Positions 40,436 to 49,212 are shown, counted from the first letter of the stretch. The stretch is 64,000 bases of DNA from Blastocatellia bacterium (GCA_035275065.1 DATENM010000037.1:1-64000); one strand, 5' to 3'. Translations and numbers: made by a program. Notes: a model not told the origin generated them from the letters alone.

Positions 40436-40854
40436 TATTGTTCGCTCACCAGCTCGATGAACTCGTCATAATCCCTGATGTATTCCTCGCCGTCATAGTT
40501 TTCGGAACACAGCACCAGCAATATCGCGCCGGCAGAAAATATCTGTGCCGCCCAGACGCGCGGCGGTAAGAGGAGCGCCCGCGCCGGGTCGTCTAATATG
40601 ATCTCATCACGGCGTTGCCCATCGTCAACCGTTACAATGACGGTCCCGTTGATGCCGATCAGCGCCTGGCTGACCTGCCTGTGCGCATGTTCGCCGCGCC
40701 GCTCGCCCGCCGGCACGTCGAGAACCACGAAGAAGCGCCGGGGGACGAACGGTAAGTGCGCGCCATATTCGCCGAAGATGAGACTGCCGCGCGCCTCGCG
40801 CGTGACCGGCAAATGGATGAGCTTGACGGCAGGAACAGCGGTGTCTTCAGTCAT
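40435..40854 (-). CDS. dTDP-4-keto-6-deoxyglucose 3,4-ketoisomerase (FdtA/QdtA, WxcM-like cupin)
   Basis: The 139-residue cupin has the FdtA/QdtA signature: [20 protein letters not shown] near the N-terminus, the active-site [19 protein letters not shown] (His pair, about 54-72), [21 protein letters not shown] and the terminal YIRDYDEFI. These enzymes convert dTDP-4-keto-6-deoxyglucose into a 3-keto isomer for amination by the following gene product. FdtA and QdtA differ in C4 stereochemistry, which I cannot decide. The dTDP-glucose precursors (RmlA, RmlB) are not in the window. Confidence 0.9.
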   Translation of the reverse strand: MTEDTAVPAVKLIHLPVTREARGSLIFGEYGAHLPFVPRRFFVVLDVPAGERRGEHAHRQVSQALIGINGTVIVTVDDGQRRDEIILDDPARALLLPPRVWAAQIFSAGAILLVLCSENYDGEEYIRDYDEFIELVSEQ

Positions 40855-40877
40855 TCAAAAAGTAATAGGTGACCAGA

Positions 40878-40952
40878 AGTGATGAGTGATGAGTGAGGAG
40901 AGTGAAGCGCCCAATGCGCCTCCTTCCCACTCATCACTCATCACTCATCACT
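40878..40952. repeat. heptamer-repeat hairpin D (unit GAGTGAT)
   Basis: Tandem GAGTGAT units (about 40878-40900) and their complement ATCACTC (about 40928-40952) are separated by a short GC-rich spacer containing a small GCGC-CCAAT-GCGC hairpin. The element fills the gap between the ketoisomerase and tyrosine-kinase genes. The unit is the same as in hairpin A at the far left of the window. Confidence 0.85.
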
Positions 40953-40962
40953 TCCCCGCTTG

Positions 40963-43389
40963 TCACTCGCTTCCGGCACGGTTGCCGTAATTCGTGTAGT
41001 AGCGGTCGTAATAGTAATTATCATAACCTTCGCGCCGCAGGTCGACGTTGTTCAGCACGACGCCAAAGATTTTCGCGCCGACGGTTGCCAGCTCCTGGCG
41101 GGCGCGGCGCACCAGATCGCGCGTGCTCTTGCCGCCATGCACAACCAGAATGACGCCATCAACCATCGTCGCCAGAATCACCGGGTCGGTGACGTTAATC
41201 AGCGGCGGCGAATCAACGATGATGTGATCATAGCGCCCGCGCAACTCGTCGAGCATCTCTTTCATGCGGTCGCTGATGATCAGCTCGGCGGGGTTCGGCG
41301 GAATCGGCCCGCACGGCAGCAGCGACAGGTTCTCTATCGGCAACGGCTGAATCACCTCGTCGAGCTTGACCTGCGCTTGTGATAGGTAGGTCGAAAGCCC
41401 TTGCTGGTGCTCGACGCCTAAGACCTTGTGCGCGGTCGGGCGGCGCAGGTCACAGTCAACGATCAGCACCGAAGCGCCGAGCTGCGCCAGACTGATGGCG
41501 GTATTGATGGCGGTCGTCGTCTTGCCTTCGCCGGGCTGGCCGCTGGTGATCAGCACGATCTTCGGCGGCTGGCCCGCTGCCGACAGCAATACGGACGTGC
41601 GCAGCACGCGATAGGCTTCTGCCGCCGACGATTGCGGATCGAGCGTCACCAACTGATAGCCGGGCTCGCCGGTGCCGGTCGTCGCCGCAAGCATTTTGCG
41701 GCCACGCGCGCCGAGCCGCCGCGTCATCCCTCCGCCGACCGCCGGGATGACGCTCAAGGCCGGCAGTTGCGCATAGCGGCTGACGTCTTCGACCGTCTTG
41801 ATCGTGTTGTCGAGGTATTCCAGAAAGAAAGCCAGGCCGATGCCGATGCCCGTGCTCAACAGCAAGGCCGCAAAGATGCTGAAGCCGCGCCGCGGGCTGA
41901 TGGGCGCGACCGGCACTTCGGCGGCTTCGATGATCCGCAGGTTGTTCTGCTGCTCGACCTTCTGCGCCTCTGCCTGGTTCGTCTTGTTGAGAAAATCCTG
42001 ATAGAGCTGCTTGTTGACCTCGACCTCCTGCTTGAGCAGCGTGTATTGAATCTCTGCCTGATTCTGCACGGTCGCTTCGCCCTTGGCGCCGACGAGCAGG
42101 GCTTTGAAGTTCTGCTCGTCGCGCAGGGCGCGCTCGTAGTCGGTCTTGAGCTTATCTTCAAGCGACCTGAGGCTGTCGTCGAGCTGTTTCTGAATCACAT
42201 CGATCTTTTCGTTGACCTCTTTCACTCTGGGGTTGTCGTCGCCATACTTGACGCTCAACTCGGCCTTTTGCGACTGCAAGTCGGCCATCTGCTTCTGCAT
42301 CTCGACCAGCTTCGGCGACGACTTGAACAGCAGATCGGCGTAGGCCTCCGGGTTGTTGCGCACGCGGCCCTCTTTGACCTCCTGATAAAGCGACTCTTTC
42401 AAGACGCGCTCGGACTCGGCGCGCAAGGCCTCGTCGTGCAGCCGCGCCAGCTTGGTCGTCGTCAGCGTGCCGCTCTTGTCTGTGAGGAAGATGCCGTGCT
42501 CGCGTGTGTAGGCGGCGAGCTTCTCTTCGGCCTCCTGAACTTTGGCCTTCAAACGGTTGGTCGAATCGTTGAGCCACTTGGCGGCGTCGGTAAACTTCGC
42601 CGTCTTGCTCTCGAAGTTGCGCGACAGGAAGCTGCCGGCAATGCCGTTGGCCACCAGCGCGGCCACCTCCGGGTCGGTGTGCGAATAGGCGATGCGCAGA
42701 GCGCGTGTCTCTTTAACCGGCTCGACCGTGATGCCGCCGTTGAGCATGGCGATGCAGGCTTCGATGCGCTTCTTGGCTTCGGGCGTCGGCTTATCGAGCT
42801 TGGGGGTGTCATTGGCGGTGACGACAGCGTTCAGCGGCTCGGCGGCGGGCTTGTCGTCAGGGTGAGAGGCCAGCCCGAAATGCTCGCCAATCATGTGCAG
42901 TGCTTCCCAGACAGACTTCTTGCCGCCGGCTCGCATGAACTGCGGATTCTGGTCGAGGTGGTTCTCGATGACGACGCTTTCGAGCAGCGCGTGGCTGCGG
43001 ACCAGCAACATCTTGGTCTTGATGTTGACCATATAGAAGGGGTCGTAATCGTCGCCGAAGATGTTGCTCGACTGGCCGAGACGCGACACGTCCTTGCCGA
43101 CTTCGATCAGCGTCGTCGCCTGATAGATATTCCGTGTGCGGTACATCTCGATGGTGACGAGCGTAGTGATGACGAACATCAGCGTCAGCACCAGCCACTT
43201 GCGCTTGCGCAGGGTGCGCCATAGCTCGCGCAGGTGCATGCGGCCATCGCCGCCGCTGCCATAGCCATACCCGTAGCCGGCGCCATTGGGATAATGCGGG
43301 CGCAGGCCGGCGCTGTCGCGGGCGACGGCTTCAAGCGGCGCGGCAGCGGGCGGCGGTATCTGTTCGAGCTCGACTCTCTCGTCTGCCAT
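40963..43389 (-). CDS. polysaccharide co-polymerase with tyrosine autokinase domain (Wzc-like)
   Basis: Start is ATG 43389; an upstream extension reads through a heptamer repeat and is rejected. The 808-residue protein has a Tyr/Gly-rich N-terminus (GYGYGYGSGG), TM1 (about 62-82), a Wzz domain, a long coiled coil (about 285-470), TM2 (about 515-535) and a BY-kinase domain: Walker A SGQPGEGKTT (616-625), Walker A' VLIVDCDLRRP (about 642-652), Walker B HIIVDSPP and a C-terminal tyrosine cluster (YDNYYYDRYYTNY, about 790-802). It controls chain length and export through cycles of autophosphorylation. Membrane and kinase parts are fused as in proteobacterial Wzc. Confidence 0.93.
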   Translation of the reverse strand: MADERVELEQIPPPAAAPLEAVARDSAGLRPHYPNGAGYGYGYGSGGDGRMHLRELWRTLRKRKWLVLTLMFVITTLVTIEMYRTRNIYQATTLIEVGKDVSRLGQSSNIFGDDYDPFYMVNIKTKMLLVRSHALLESVVIENHLDQNPQFMRAGGKKSVWEALHMIGEHFGLASHPDDKPAAEPLNAVVTANDTPKLDKPTPEAKKRIEACIAMLNGGITVEPVKETRALRIAYSHTDPEVAALVANGIAGSFLSRNFESKTAKFTDAAKWLNDSTNRLKAKVQEAEEKLAAYTREHGIFLTDKSGTLTTTKLARLHDEALRAESERVLKESLYQEVKEGRVRNNPEAYADLLFKSSPKLVEMQKQMADLQSQKAELSVKYGDDNPRVKEVNEKIDVIQKQLDDSLRSLEDKLKTDYERALRDEQNFKALLVGAKGEATVQNQAEIQYTLLKQEVEVNKQLYQDFLNKTNQAEAQKVEQQNNLRIIEAAEVPVAPISPRRGFSIFAALLLSTGIGIGLAFFLEYLDNTIKTVEDVSRYAQLPALSVIPAVGGGMTRRLGARGRKMLAATTGTGEPGYQLVTLDPQSSAAEAYRVLRTSVLLSAAGQPPKIVLITSGQPGEGKTTTAINTAISLAQLGASVLIVDCDLRRPTAHKVLGVEHQQGLSTYLSQAQVKLDEVIQPLPIENLSLLPCGPIPPNPAELIISDRMKEMLDELRGRYDHIIVDSPPLINVTDPVILATMVDGVILVVHGGKSTRDLVRRARQELATVGAKIFGVVLNNVDLRREGYDNYYYDRYYTNYGNRAGSE

Positions 43390-43398
43390 CAGAAACCC

Positions 43399-43490
43399 TT
43401 GCGGATTGCGGATTGCGGATTGCGGAATTTGGAACCTCGGAATAAGACTGAGAATGAAGTTCGATAATCCGCAATCCGCAATCCGCAATC
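43399..43490. repeat. heptamer-repeat hairpin E (unit ATTGCGG)
   Basis: Four ATTGCGG-type units (about 43399-43425) face the reverse complement (about 43466-43490) across a spacer of about 40 bases. The element lies between the Wza-like stop and the Wzc-like start. The same 7-mer is used at 5093-5196. Translated on the minus strand it gives the spurious N-terminus MRIADCGLSN. Confidence 0.88.
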
Positions 43491-43493
43491 GCG

Positions 43494-44558
43494 TCAGCGG
43501 ATGAACGGGCCGCGCTGCGCCGCGCCCATGCCGAGCGCTTTGAGGAAAGCGTTGCCGATTGTCTTGCTTTTGCTGTTGGGCACCAGCACGATGTCGCCGG
43601 CCAGCAGCGGGATGTCATCCTTGCGGTTCTTCATTACCGCGCCGATGTCTACCTTGATCTCTTCGCGGCGGCCCGTGGCCGGGTCCGTGCGAAAGATGAT
43701 ACCGTCGCCGGTGGCGGCGTTGAAGGTGGTGCCCTGCGCCAGCGCCATCGCCTGCCGGAGCGTCGTGCCTTCGCTCAAGGGGAACTGCCCCGGCGCGAAG
43801 ACTTCGCCGGCGACAAAGAAGACATCAGCCGGCAGCACGTTGATGATGTCGCCGGGCTCAAGGTAGATCTCTTTGTTCTCCAGCCCCAGTCCCTTGAACA
43901 TGCCATTGATGTTGACCGCGCGCACCGTGTATTCGGTGTCGTCTTCAGCCGAAGCCGCATCGGCGGGCGCACGGCTTTCGCCCGCGGCGGGCGCCGCTTT
44001 CTTGACCTCGTGGAGGACGATGGCCGTCGAGCCGTGATTATCGGCGGGGCCGCCGGCAACCGTCAGCAGCTTGATCAGTGACGGCTTGCCCTCAATCTGA
44101 TAAACGCCCGGCTTTTTCACGGCGCCGAGGATGAAGAAGGCGCGGCTGTTGAACTGCTTGACGAAGACCATGACGTTCGGGTCTTTCAGGTAGCGGCCGC
44201 GCAGTCCGTCGGTGATCTCTTTAGCCAGCTCGTCGGTTGTCTTGTCTTTGGCCTTGAGGCGCTTGAGGTAAGGCATCAAGAAGGTGCCGTCAGCGCTCAC
44301 TGCCGCCGTGATCGATAGTTCCGGCGCGTCGTCCACCTTGATCTCGATAACGTCACGCGGGCCGATGCGATAATCCTGATCGGTGGCAACCAGGATTGTC
44401 GGTGCCGCGCTCATCTCGCCGCCGCCCGTGGACGGAGGCGGTTGAATTTTCGGCTGCGTGCGGGTTTGCGCCGCTGCCGCCAGTGTAAAGAAGACCACAC
44501 AGGCCAGAGCCAGCGTCCATAAAGGTCGCGCGTGAGCGGTAGGGGTTCGACTTCTCAT
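43494..44558 (-). CDS. polysaccharide export protein with SLBB domains (Wza-like)
   Basis: The 354-residue protein has a signal peptide ending near LAAAAQ without an obvious lipobox Cys, unlike classical Wza. The Poly_export domain follows (about 55-135: YRIGPRDVIEIKVDDAPELS, then DPNVMVFVKQFNSRAFF). Two SLBB domains come next (AVKKPGVYQIEGKPSLIKLL and GEVFAPGQFPLSEGTTLRQA). It would form the periplasmic and outer-membrane channel for the polymer and work with the Wzc-like protein encoded just downstream. It overlaps the ligase gene by 4 bp. Confidence 0.92.
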   Translation of the reverse strand: MRSRTPTAHARPLWTLALACVVFFTLAAAAQTRTQPKIQPPPSTGGGEMSAAPTILVATDQDYRIGPRDVIEIKVDDAPELSITAAVSADGTFLMPYLKRLKAKDKTTDELAKEITDGLRGRYLKDPNVMVFVKQFNSRAFFILGAVKKPGVYQIEGKPSLIKLLTVAGGPADNHGSTAIVLHEVKKAAPAAGESRAPADAASAEDDTEYTVRAVNINGMFKGLGLENKEIYLEPGDIINVLPADVFFVAGEVFAPGQFPLSEGTTLRQAMALAQGTTFNAATGDGIIFRTDPATGRREEIKVDIGAVMKNRKDDIPLLAGDIVLVPNSKSKTIGNAFLKALGMGAAQRGPFIR

Positions 44559-45940
44559 AATGAAACTCCTGTAGGCAGGCTGCCGGCTTCGAGGCGCGCG
44601 GCGCGCGCCGCCCGGGCCACGGGTTTGCGCTCCGTTACGGTTGCGGCAATGCGCGAGACCAGCGCCGACAGAAAGACAAATAACAAAGCGTTCGAGGGAA
44701 TCTGCAAATTGAAATCAAAGGCGCTGTGAATGAGCAGCGCGAACAATCCGGCGCCGCTGCCCAGCGCCAGGCCGGCTTCGAGCGGGTCGTCGGCGCGCGT
44801 CGCCCGCCACACACTGCTACCGAGCAGCACGATGAACCAGAGCGCCAGCCCGCCGGCAATGATGCCGCCGTCACTGAGCGCCTGCAAGTAATCGTTGTGC
44901 GCGTAATCCACCTTGTACATGCCGTCGTGGTGCGCAAAATTCGGGAAGACCGTGTTGTAAGCGCCAAGGCCGACGCCCAGCAGCGGGTGTGCGCGTACCA
45001 TCCGCAAGGTGTCTCGCCAAATCTCGCGCCGCGAATAGAAATCTGCCGGCGTGTTGGAATCGCGCTCGATGGCGTCAATCGATTCGGCGGCGCGATTGAT
45101 CAAGCCTTCCGCGCCGATCCAGAAAACGCCAACGATAATCGTTAACGCAATCGCCATGGCGCCGCCCAGGCGTTTGCCGACATCGACCGCTCGGGTGAAG
45201 CGTGAGGGCACGATCACCGCATCGCGCACCATTCGACCGGCGCGGCGCGGCTTGACGCGGCCACTCATCATCGCCACGAAGGCGATGCCTAAGATGACGC
45301 TCATCACGCCGCCGCGCGACAACGACACAAAGACGCTGATGGCCATCAGCACGCCGGCGAATCCGTAAAATAGCCATGACTGGCGGCGCACGGCGCGCGC
45401 CGCGATCAAGGCGAACGGCAGCGGCGCCAGCATCTCCATATAGCCGGCGTAGTGATTACGGTTGGGAAACGGCCCGAAGGCCAGATAAGGGGTCGGCCTC
45501 ACCCAGTAGATTTTCCCTTCGAACGTGAAATACTGCACCAGCGCGAAGACGGCCAGCGACAGACCATAGGCCACCAGCAGGTTGACGAGCAGGCCGAGGC
45601 GCTCGCGCGTCGCAAAGAAATTGGCGGCGAGTAGGAACGCCGCCAGCATGAAAAAGATCGCCATGGTGGCGCCCCATGTCGCCTCGCGGTCGAGCGACAG
45701 GCCGAAGCCTTGCACGATACCGAGCGCGCACAGCGCCGCCAGCGGCCACGCGGTCATCGGTACAGCAATCTGAATTTCTTTGTCGGCGACCCACTTCGCG
45801 GCCCAGAGCAACAGCAGCAGCGTGATTAACACCTCGAACAGCCCGACTGACCACGCCTCGTTGGCGCCAAAGGCCAGCGCCGTGAAGACCAACGCGACGA
45901 GCAGGCCACCGGCAATCGCTTTGTCGAGAATCGCGCCCAT
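44555..45940 (-). CDS. O-antigen ligase / Wzy_C family membrane protein
   Basis: This 461-residue protein has about eleven TM helices and, near residues 285-345, the typical large periplasmic loop of the WaaL/Wzy_C family: FYSRREIWRDTLRMVRAHPL, GVGLGAYNTVFP and YAHNDYLQALSDGG with the conserved His. Such proteins either ligate polymer to an acceptor or polymerise it. A separate Wzy-like gene lies at 27179, so ligation or an alternative polymerase role is likely here. It couples to the Wza-like gene by a 4-bp ATGA overlap. Confidence 0.88.
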   Translation of the reverse strand: MGAILDKAIAGGLLVALVFTALAFGANEAWSVGLFEVLITLLLLLWAAKWVADKEIQIAVPMTAWPLAALCALGIVQGFGLSLDREATWGATMAIFFMLAAFLLAANFFATRERLGLLVNLLVAYGLSLAVFALVQYFTFEGKIYWVRPTPYLAFGPFPNRNHYAGYMEMLAPLPFALIAARAVRRQSWLFYGFAGVLMAISVFVSLSRGGVMSVILGIAFVAMMSGRVKPRRAGRMVRDAVIVPSRFTRAVDVGKRLGGAMAIALTIIVGVFWIGAEGLINRAAESIDAIERDSNTPADFYSRREIWRDTLRMVRAHPLLGVGLGAYNTVFPNFAHHDGMYKVDYAHNDYLQALSDGGIIAGGLALWFIVLLGSSVWRATRADDPLEAGLALGSGAGLFALLIHSAFDFNLQIPSNALLFVFLSALVSRIAATVTERKPVARAARAARLEAGSLPTGVSL

Positions 45941-46251
45941 ACAAAATAAAGAAGTCAGAAGTCAGGAGTCAGGAGCCAGAATTTTAATGCAAGTCGCGGC
46001 AAAACTCGAACCATAAAACCGGATCGGGGCAGCCGGCTATTCTGACTTGCAGGGCCAATCCGTTCTGCGAAACAGGGACGAAAGAAAAACACAGAGACAG
46101 AGAGACACAGAGGTATGGAGGCACGGAGACAACACGGCGTCTTCTCTGTGTCCCCTCCGTGCCTCTGTGCCTCTGTGTTTAATTCATCTTTATGAATGTC
46201 GAGAACTGAATGCCCCTGTCTGACTTGTGACTCACGGCTTCTGACGGTTTC
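45941..46251. other. intergenic region filled by nested repeat hairpins
   Basis: No gene is seen in these 311 bases. The outer part carries AGTCAGG-type heptamers (about 45950-45978) and complementary TCTGACT-type stretches (about 46037-46046 and 46219-46242). The inner part is the CACAGAG-type hairpin listed separately. A short segment (45985-46085) is unique sequence. Confidence 0.8.
46086..46181. repeat. repeat hairpin F (CACAGAG/GGCACGGAG units), nested in an AGTCAGG repeat
   Basis: The left arm (46086-46128) is a run of AGAC/CACAGAG/GGCACGGAG units. The right arm (46143-46181) is TCTCTGTGTCCCCTCCGTGC and further GCCTCTGT units. The arms pair imperfectly over about 38 bases. AGTCAGG-type units flank the hairpin on both sides, so two repeat families are nested in one gap. 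Confidence 0.82.
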
Positions 46252-47529
46252 CTACTCTTCCTTGATCGTGAAGTCGTCGAGCCAGACGGTGCCTCTGGTC
46301 GGGTTGTCGTAAGCGTACTTGGGCCGGCGCTTGACCGACAGATAGACCGCCGACGAGCCGGCGGCAACGGCGGGAGCGATAAAGCTCAGCGTCACCGGCT
46401 TCCAGTCGCTTGTGCCTTCGGCAATCGCGTCCGACGAAGCGACCCAGTTGCCTGAGCGGTCGGTCACCACGATGCGCGGCCCTTCGGGCGTCTCCAGCTT
46501 ATCGCTTTTCACGTAACCTTCAACACGATAATGGCCGCCGGGGCGAACGACGATCAACTGGCGCACTTCGTCGTTGAGCGTCGTCGTGTCGCGCCCGACG
46601 AATTCGACTTTCAGCGAGCGTTCGCCGCTGTGGCGTGTCGTTCGATCAATGCGCAGGCGGGCGTATTCGCTGGCCCCCAGTGTCCAGTCGAATTGCGAAA
46701 AGTTCTTCAGGATGTCGGCTTCAAAGCCGCCGTTATAGACGAGCGCGCCGCCCGCATTGCCTTCGCTCACCAGGCTGGCCCAGAGATCGTGGGCGATGGT
46801 TGTATTGCCGGCGGCGATCAGCGCGTCGAGCAACTGCGCGCTCTCGATTGAAGCGAGCCGCGCCGCGCGATCAATGCTGCGAAAGATGGTCGCCGCCTCG
46901 ACGACTCGCGACTGGCGGACGAGAAACTGCGCCAGTTGCAGGCGACGCCGGGGGTCGTCGCCGGCAACCGTCTCGACCGCTTCGACGTTGCCGCGAGTGA
47001 CGCGCCAGACCAGATCGAGCGTCACCGGCAACGCTTGCGGATTTTTATCCATCGCGACATGAAACTCGTCTATCGCGGCGGCCAGCTTGCCCTGGCGGAG
47101 CAGCACGTTGGCCAGACGATAATGCACGTCGCGGTCGTTCGGGGCGAGCCGCAGGGCGTCGCGCAGCGCCACTTCGGCGGCGGCGCGGTCGCCTTCGGCC
47201 TCCTTGACCGAAGCGAGAATCAGCCGCCAGCGATAATCCACGGGCGACAGCTCGACGGCGCGGGCGGCGGCGCGGTCAGCGCGATTGAGGTCGGGGTCGG
47301 CGGCAAATAGCTCGACTTCGGCCAGCCGCGCATTCAGGCGCGGCGAGTCGGGCAAGTAAGCGGTGCCCGCCAGCAGCCAGTCGCGCTCCAACATAAAGCG
47401 GTCATCGGCCAGCGTGCCGATGACGAAACGCGAAAAGACGATCACCAGCAGTAACGCGCCTGCGGCGAGCGCCAGCAGCAACACCGCCAGCCGCGCCCCC
47501 GCATGTTTTAGTTCGAGATGGATCGTCAT
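46252..47529 (-). CDS. membrane-anchored TPR protein with carbohydrate-binding-like domain
   Basis: The ATG at 47529 is chosen over a TTG at 47550. The 425-residue protein has an N-terminal TM helix (about 14-36), then a TPR-type helical region (about 60-260; AEVALRDALRLAPNDRDVHY and RLANVLLRQGKLAAAIDEFH are classic TPR halves), and a C-terminal beta-sandwich (about 265-420) resembling family 4/9 carbohydrate-binding modules (LVYNGGFEADI... WTLGASEYARLRIDRTT ... GTVWLDDFTI). It is the first gene of the polysaccharide locus in transcription order and could hold the assembly machinery or the polymer at the periplasmic side. Its precise role is unknown. Confidence 0.85.
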   Translation of the reverse strand: MTIHLELKHAGARLAVLLLALAAGALLLVIVFSRFVIGTLADDRFMLERDWLLAGTAYLPDSPRLNARLAEVELFAADPDLNRADRAAARAVELSPVDYRWRLILASVKEAEGDRAAAEVALRDALRLAPNDRDVHYRLANVLLRQGKLAAAIDEFHVAMDKNPQALPVTLDLVWRVTRGNVEAVETVAGDDPRRRLQLAQFLVRQSRVVEAATIFRSIDRAARLASIESAQLLDALIAAGNTTIAHDLWASLVSEGNAGGALVYNGGFEADILKNFSQFDWTLGASEYARLRIDRTTRHSGERSLKVEFVGRDTTTLNDEVRQLIVVRPGGHYRVEGYVKSDKLETPEGPRIVVTDRSGNWVASSDAIAEGTSDWKPVTLSFIAPAVAAGSSAVYLSVKRRPKYAYDNPTRGTVWLDDFTIKEE

Positions 47530-47991
47530 ACACGCCCTCGGTGAAGGCAAAAATCGAACGGCAAAAGGCCAACGTGTCGGCGGGACAGACCACGCCCGAC
47601 GATGGTTAAGCCCGTCAGGGAAGCCGCTGGCGCGGCCTTCAGATTGACACTCAGACTCATAGCGCGATGGGACGGGGAGCAGTTGTCAGAACTTTAGCGC
47701 CATGCGGCACCCAGCCGAGCGACACAGAGTCTCAGGGATAGGCGTGCTTGCCTGCGAAAGAACTCAGCTAGTTTCGCGTGTTTGCATCTTCAGGGCGGGA
47801 TGCCATGAGACTCCCCACTCATTATGCTCGCGCCGGATTTCCTAACGTATTCAGCCCGAAACCAATGCCGGAATACCGTAAGCGCCAGAAAGCATAATGT
47901 GGGGTTTGCGGGCTTGTCAACATGAGCAAACCGGCGGCGTCGGGCTCGGTCAATAGCCGCTTTGAAAACGCCACGGCGCTCGCGACAATCT
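47530..47991. other. gene-free region upstream of the polysaccharide locus
   Basis: These 462 bases hold no convincing coding frame. They separate the CapA-like gene from the start of the long minus-strand operon, so the operon's promoter should be here; I could not identify a clear -35/-10 pair. An imperfect 14-bp inverted repeat with arms at 47813-47828 and 47891-47904 is the main structure. Confidence 0.6.
47813..47904. repeat. imperfect inverted repeat (CCCCACTCATTATGCT / AGCATAATGTGGGG)
   Basis: The left arm has two extra bases (TC) compared with the complement of the right arm; the other 14 bases match. The arms are 62 bases apart. No transposase is near. It could be an operator, a small mobile remnant or an RNA structure ahead of the polysaccharide operon. 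Confidence 0.6.
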
Positions 47992-49212
47992 TCATTTGTC
48001 GCGGGCCAACGGCGCGCTCTCGGCAGGCGGGCTGATCACGCCATCGGCGCTGATCCGCACGGCGCTGGCGCCGAAATCCTGCTGCGAGAGTTGCGTCAGT
48101 AGCGGGATAATCGCCCGGTTGGGATCGAGGCGCGGGCCGCCCGGTCGCTCCTGCCTCACCGGATGGATGCGCCCGCCGAGAAACCGCCCATCGGCGGCCA
48201 GCCTTGCTTGCAGAATCAGCGACAGACCTTGTGGGCCGGAGAGGTTGAACGAGCCATAGGTCGCAAAGTTGCCGAGCGAGTAGGCAATCAGGTGGCCGCG
48301 ATAGATCTCCATGCCGCGCACGACGTGCGGCCCGTGGCCGATCACCAGCGCGGCGCCGGCATCGATGACGGCGTGGGCAAACTGTCGAAGGTTGCCGCGG
48401 TTTTCGCCGAGGAATAGCTCGCTCGCATAAGGGACATGCTGATAACCGGCCCCTTCGCCGCCGCCGTGAAACGAGACCACGACCAGGTCGGCGCGAGTCG
48501 CCAGATCACGGACGAGCTGGCGGGCCATTTCGATGTTGTTCAGATTGTATGAGGTGTCATAGGTGGTGAAAGCGATCAAGGCGATCTGCTTGCCTTTAAC
48601 CCGCAGGTGGGCGATGTCGCCGACTTCGCCGGAATGCGCGATGCCGAGACCGTCGAGGACTCTTTTTGAGCTTTGCCGGCCCGCCGCGCCAAAGTCGAGG
48701 GCGTGATTGTTGGCCAGGCTCATGACATTAAAGCCGGCTTCTTTCAGGTAGCGGCCATAGCGCGTCGGCACCCGAAACGCATAGCAGCGTGACGACGCTT
48801 CGGGGCATTTCGTTGACGTGCCGTCGTCAACCATCGGCCCTTCCAGGTTGCCAAAGGTAATGTCTGAAGCCGACAAAACGGGCGCGACTTCGGCAAGCAG
48901 CCCTGTGCCGTCATCAGGCGGCAGCCAGCCGCCATTGGGCCAAGCCGACCCCAGCATGACATCGCCGACGGCGGTAAAGCTGATCTCGGTCTGCGACGGG
49001 TGCGTCGGTTCAGTGGCCGGCTCTTGCTGTTGCGGCGAAGCGAGCGCGGCGAGACCGGCAGACTTCGCAAAGGTGGCAGACTTCGCCAGGGTGGCAGACT
49101 TTGTTGACGGCTGGGAATGCCTGGTCGTTCCCTGTGCCAGCACGCTTGCGCTCACCAGCGACAGCGCCAGAATCATTGCGAATGTCGTTCGCATTATTCG
49201 TTTCGCCTGCAT
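47992..49212 (-). CDS. CapA-like protein (PGA_cap family)
   Basis: ATG 49212 follows GGAGG; the product has 406 residues with a signal peptide and an Ala/Lys/Ser repeat (KSATLAKSATFAKSAGLA). The core (about 85-370) has calcineurin-like metallophosphoesterase-fold motifs of the CapA/PgsA family: FTAVGDVMLGSAW, FGNLEGPMVDDG, SLANNHALDFG, VSFHGGGEGAGYQHVP and GHGPHVVRGMEIYRGHLIAYSLGN, in pieces. CapA proteins take part in poly-gamma-glutamate or polysaccharide capsule formation; no PgsB/PgsC synthetase genes are present. A role as a phosphatase or hydrolase serving the adjacent polysaccharide locus is more likely than polyglutamate synthesis. Confidence 0.9.
   Translation of the reverse strand: MQAKRIMRTTFAMILALSLVSASVLAQGTTRHSQPSTKSATLAKSATFAKSAGLAALASPQQQEPATEPTHPSQTEISFTAVGDVMLGSAWPNGGWLPPDDGTGLLAEVAPVLSASDITFGNLEGPMVDDGTSTKCPEASSRCYAFRVPTRYGRYLKEAGFNVMSLANNHALDFGAAGRQSSKRVLDGLGIAHSGEVGDIAHLRVKGKQIALIAFTTYDTSYNLNNIEMARQLVRDLATRADLVVVSFHGGGEGAGYQHVPYASELFLGENRGNLRQFAHAVIDAGAALVIGHGPHVVRGMEIYRGHLIAYSLGNFATYGSFNLSGPQGLSLILQARLAADGRFLGGRIHPVRQERPGGPRLDPNRAIIPLLTQLSQQDFGASAVRISADGVISPPAESAPLARDK

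Noticed and set aside
41428..43224. Long plus-strand open frame (598 codons) opposite the Wzc-like kinase.
   Set aside because: Antisense shadow with Leu/Arg/Gln/Asp-rich sequence and no motif; the minus strand encodes a full BY-kinase.
14980..47529. Search for exosortase, PEP-CTERM or PgsBC genes that sometimes accompany such loci.
   Set aside because: None of the proteins shows the required motifs; CapA alone does not indicate polyglutamate synthesis.
47560..47800. Possible riboswitch upstream of the polysaccharide operon.
   Set aside because: Read on the minus strand, no known riboswitch core (c-di-GMP, c-di-AMP, cobalamin) could be matched.
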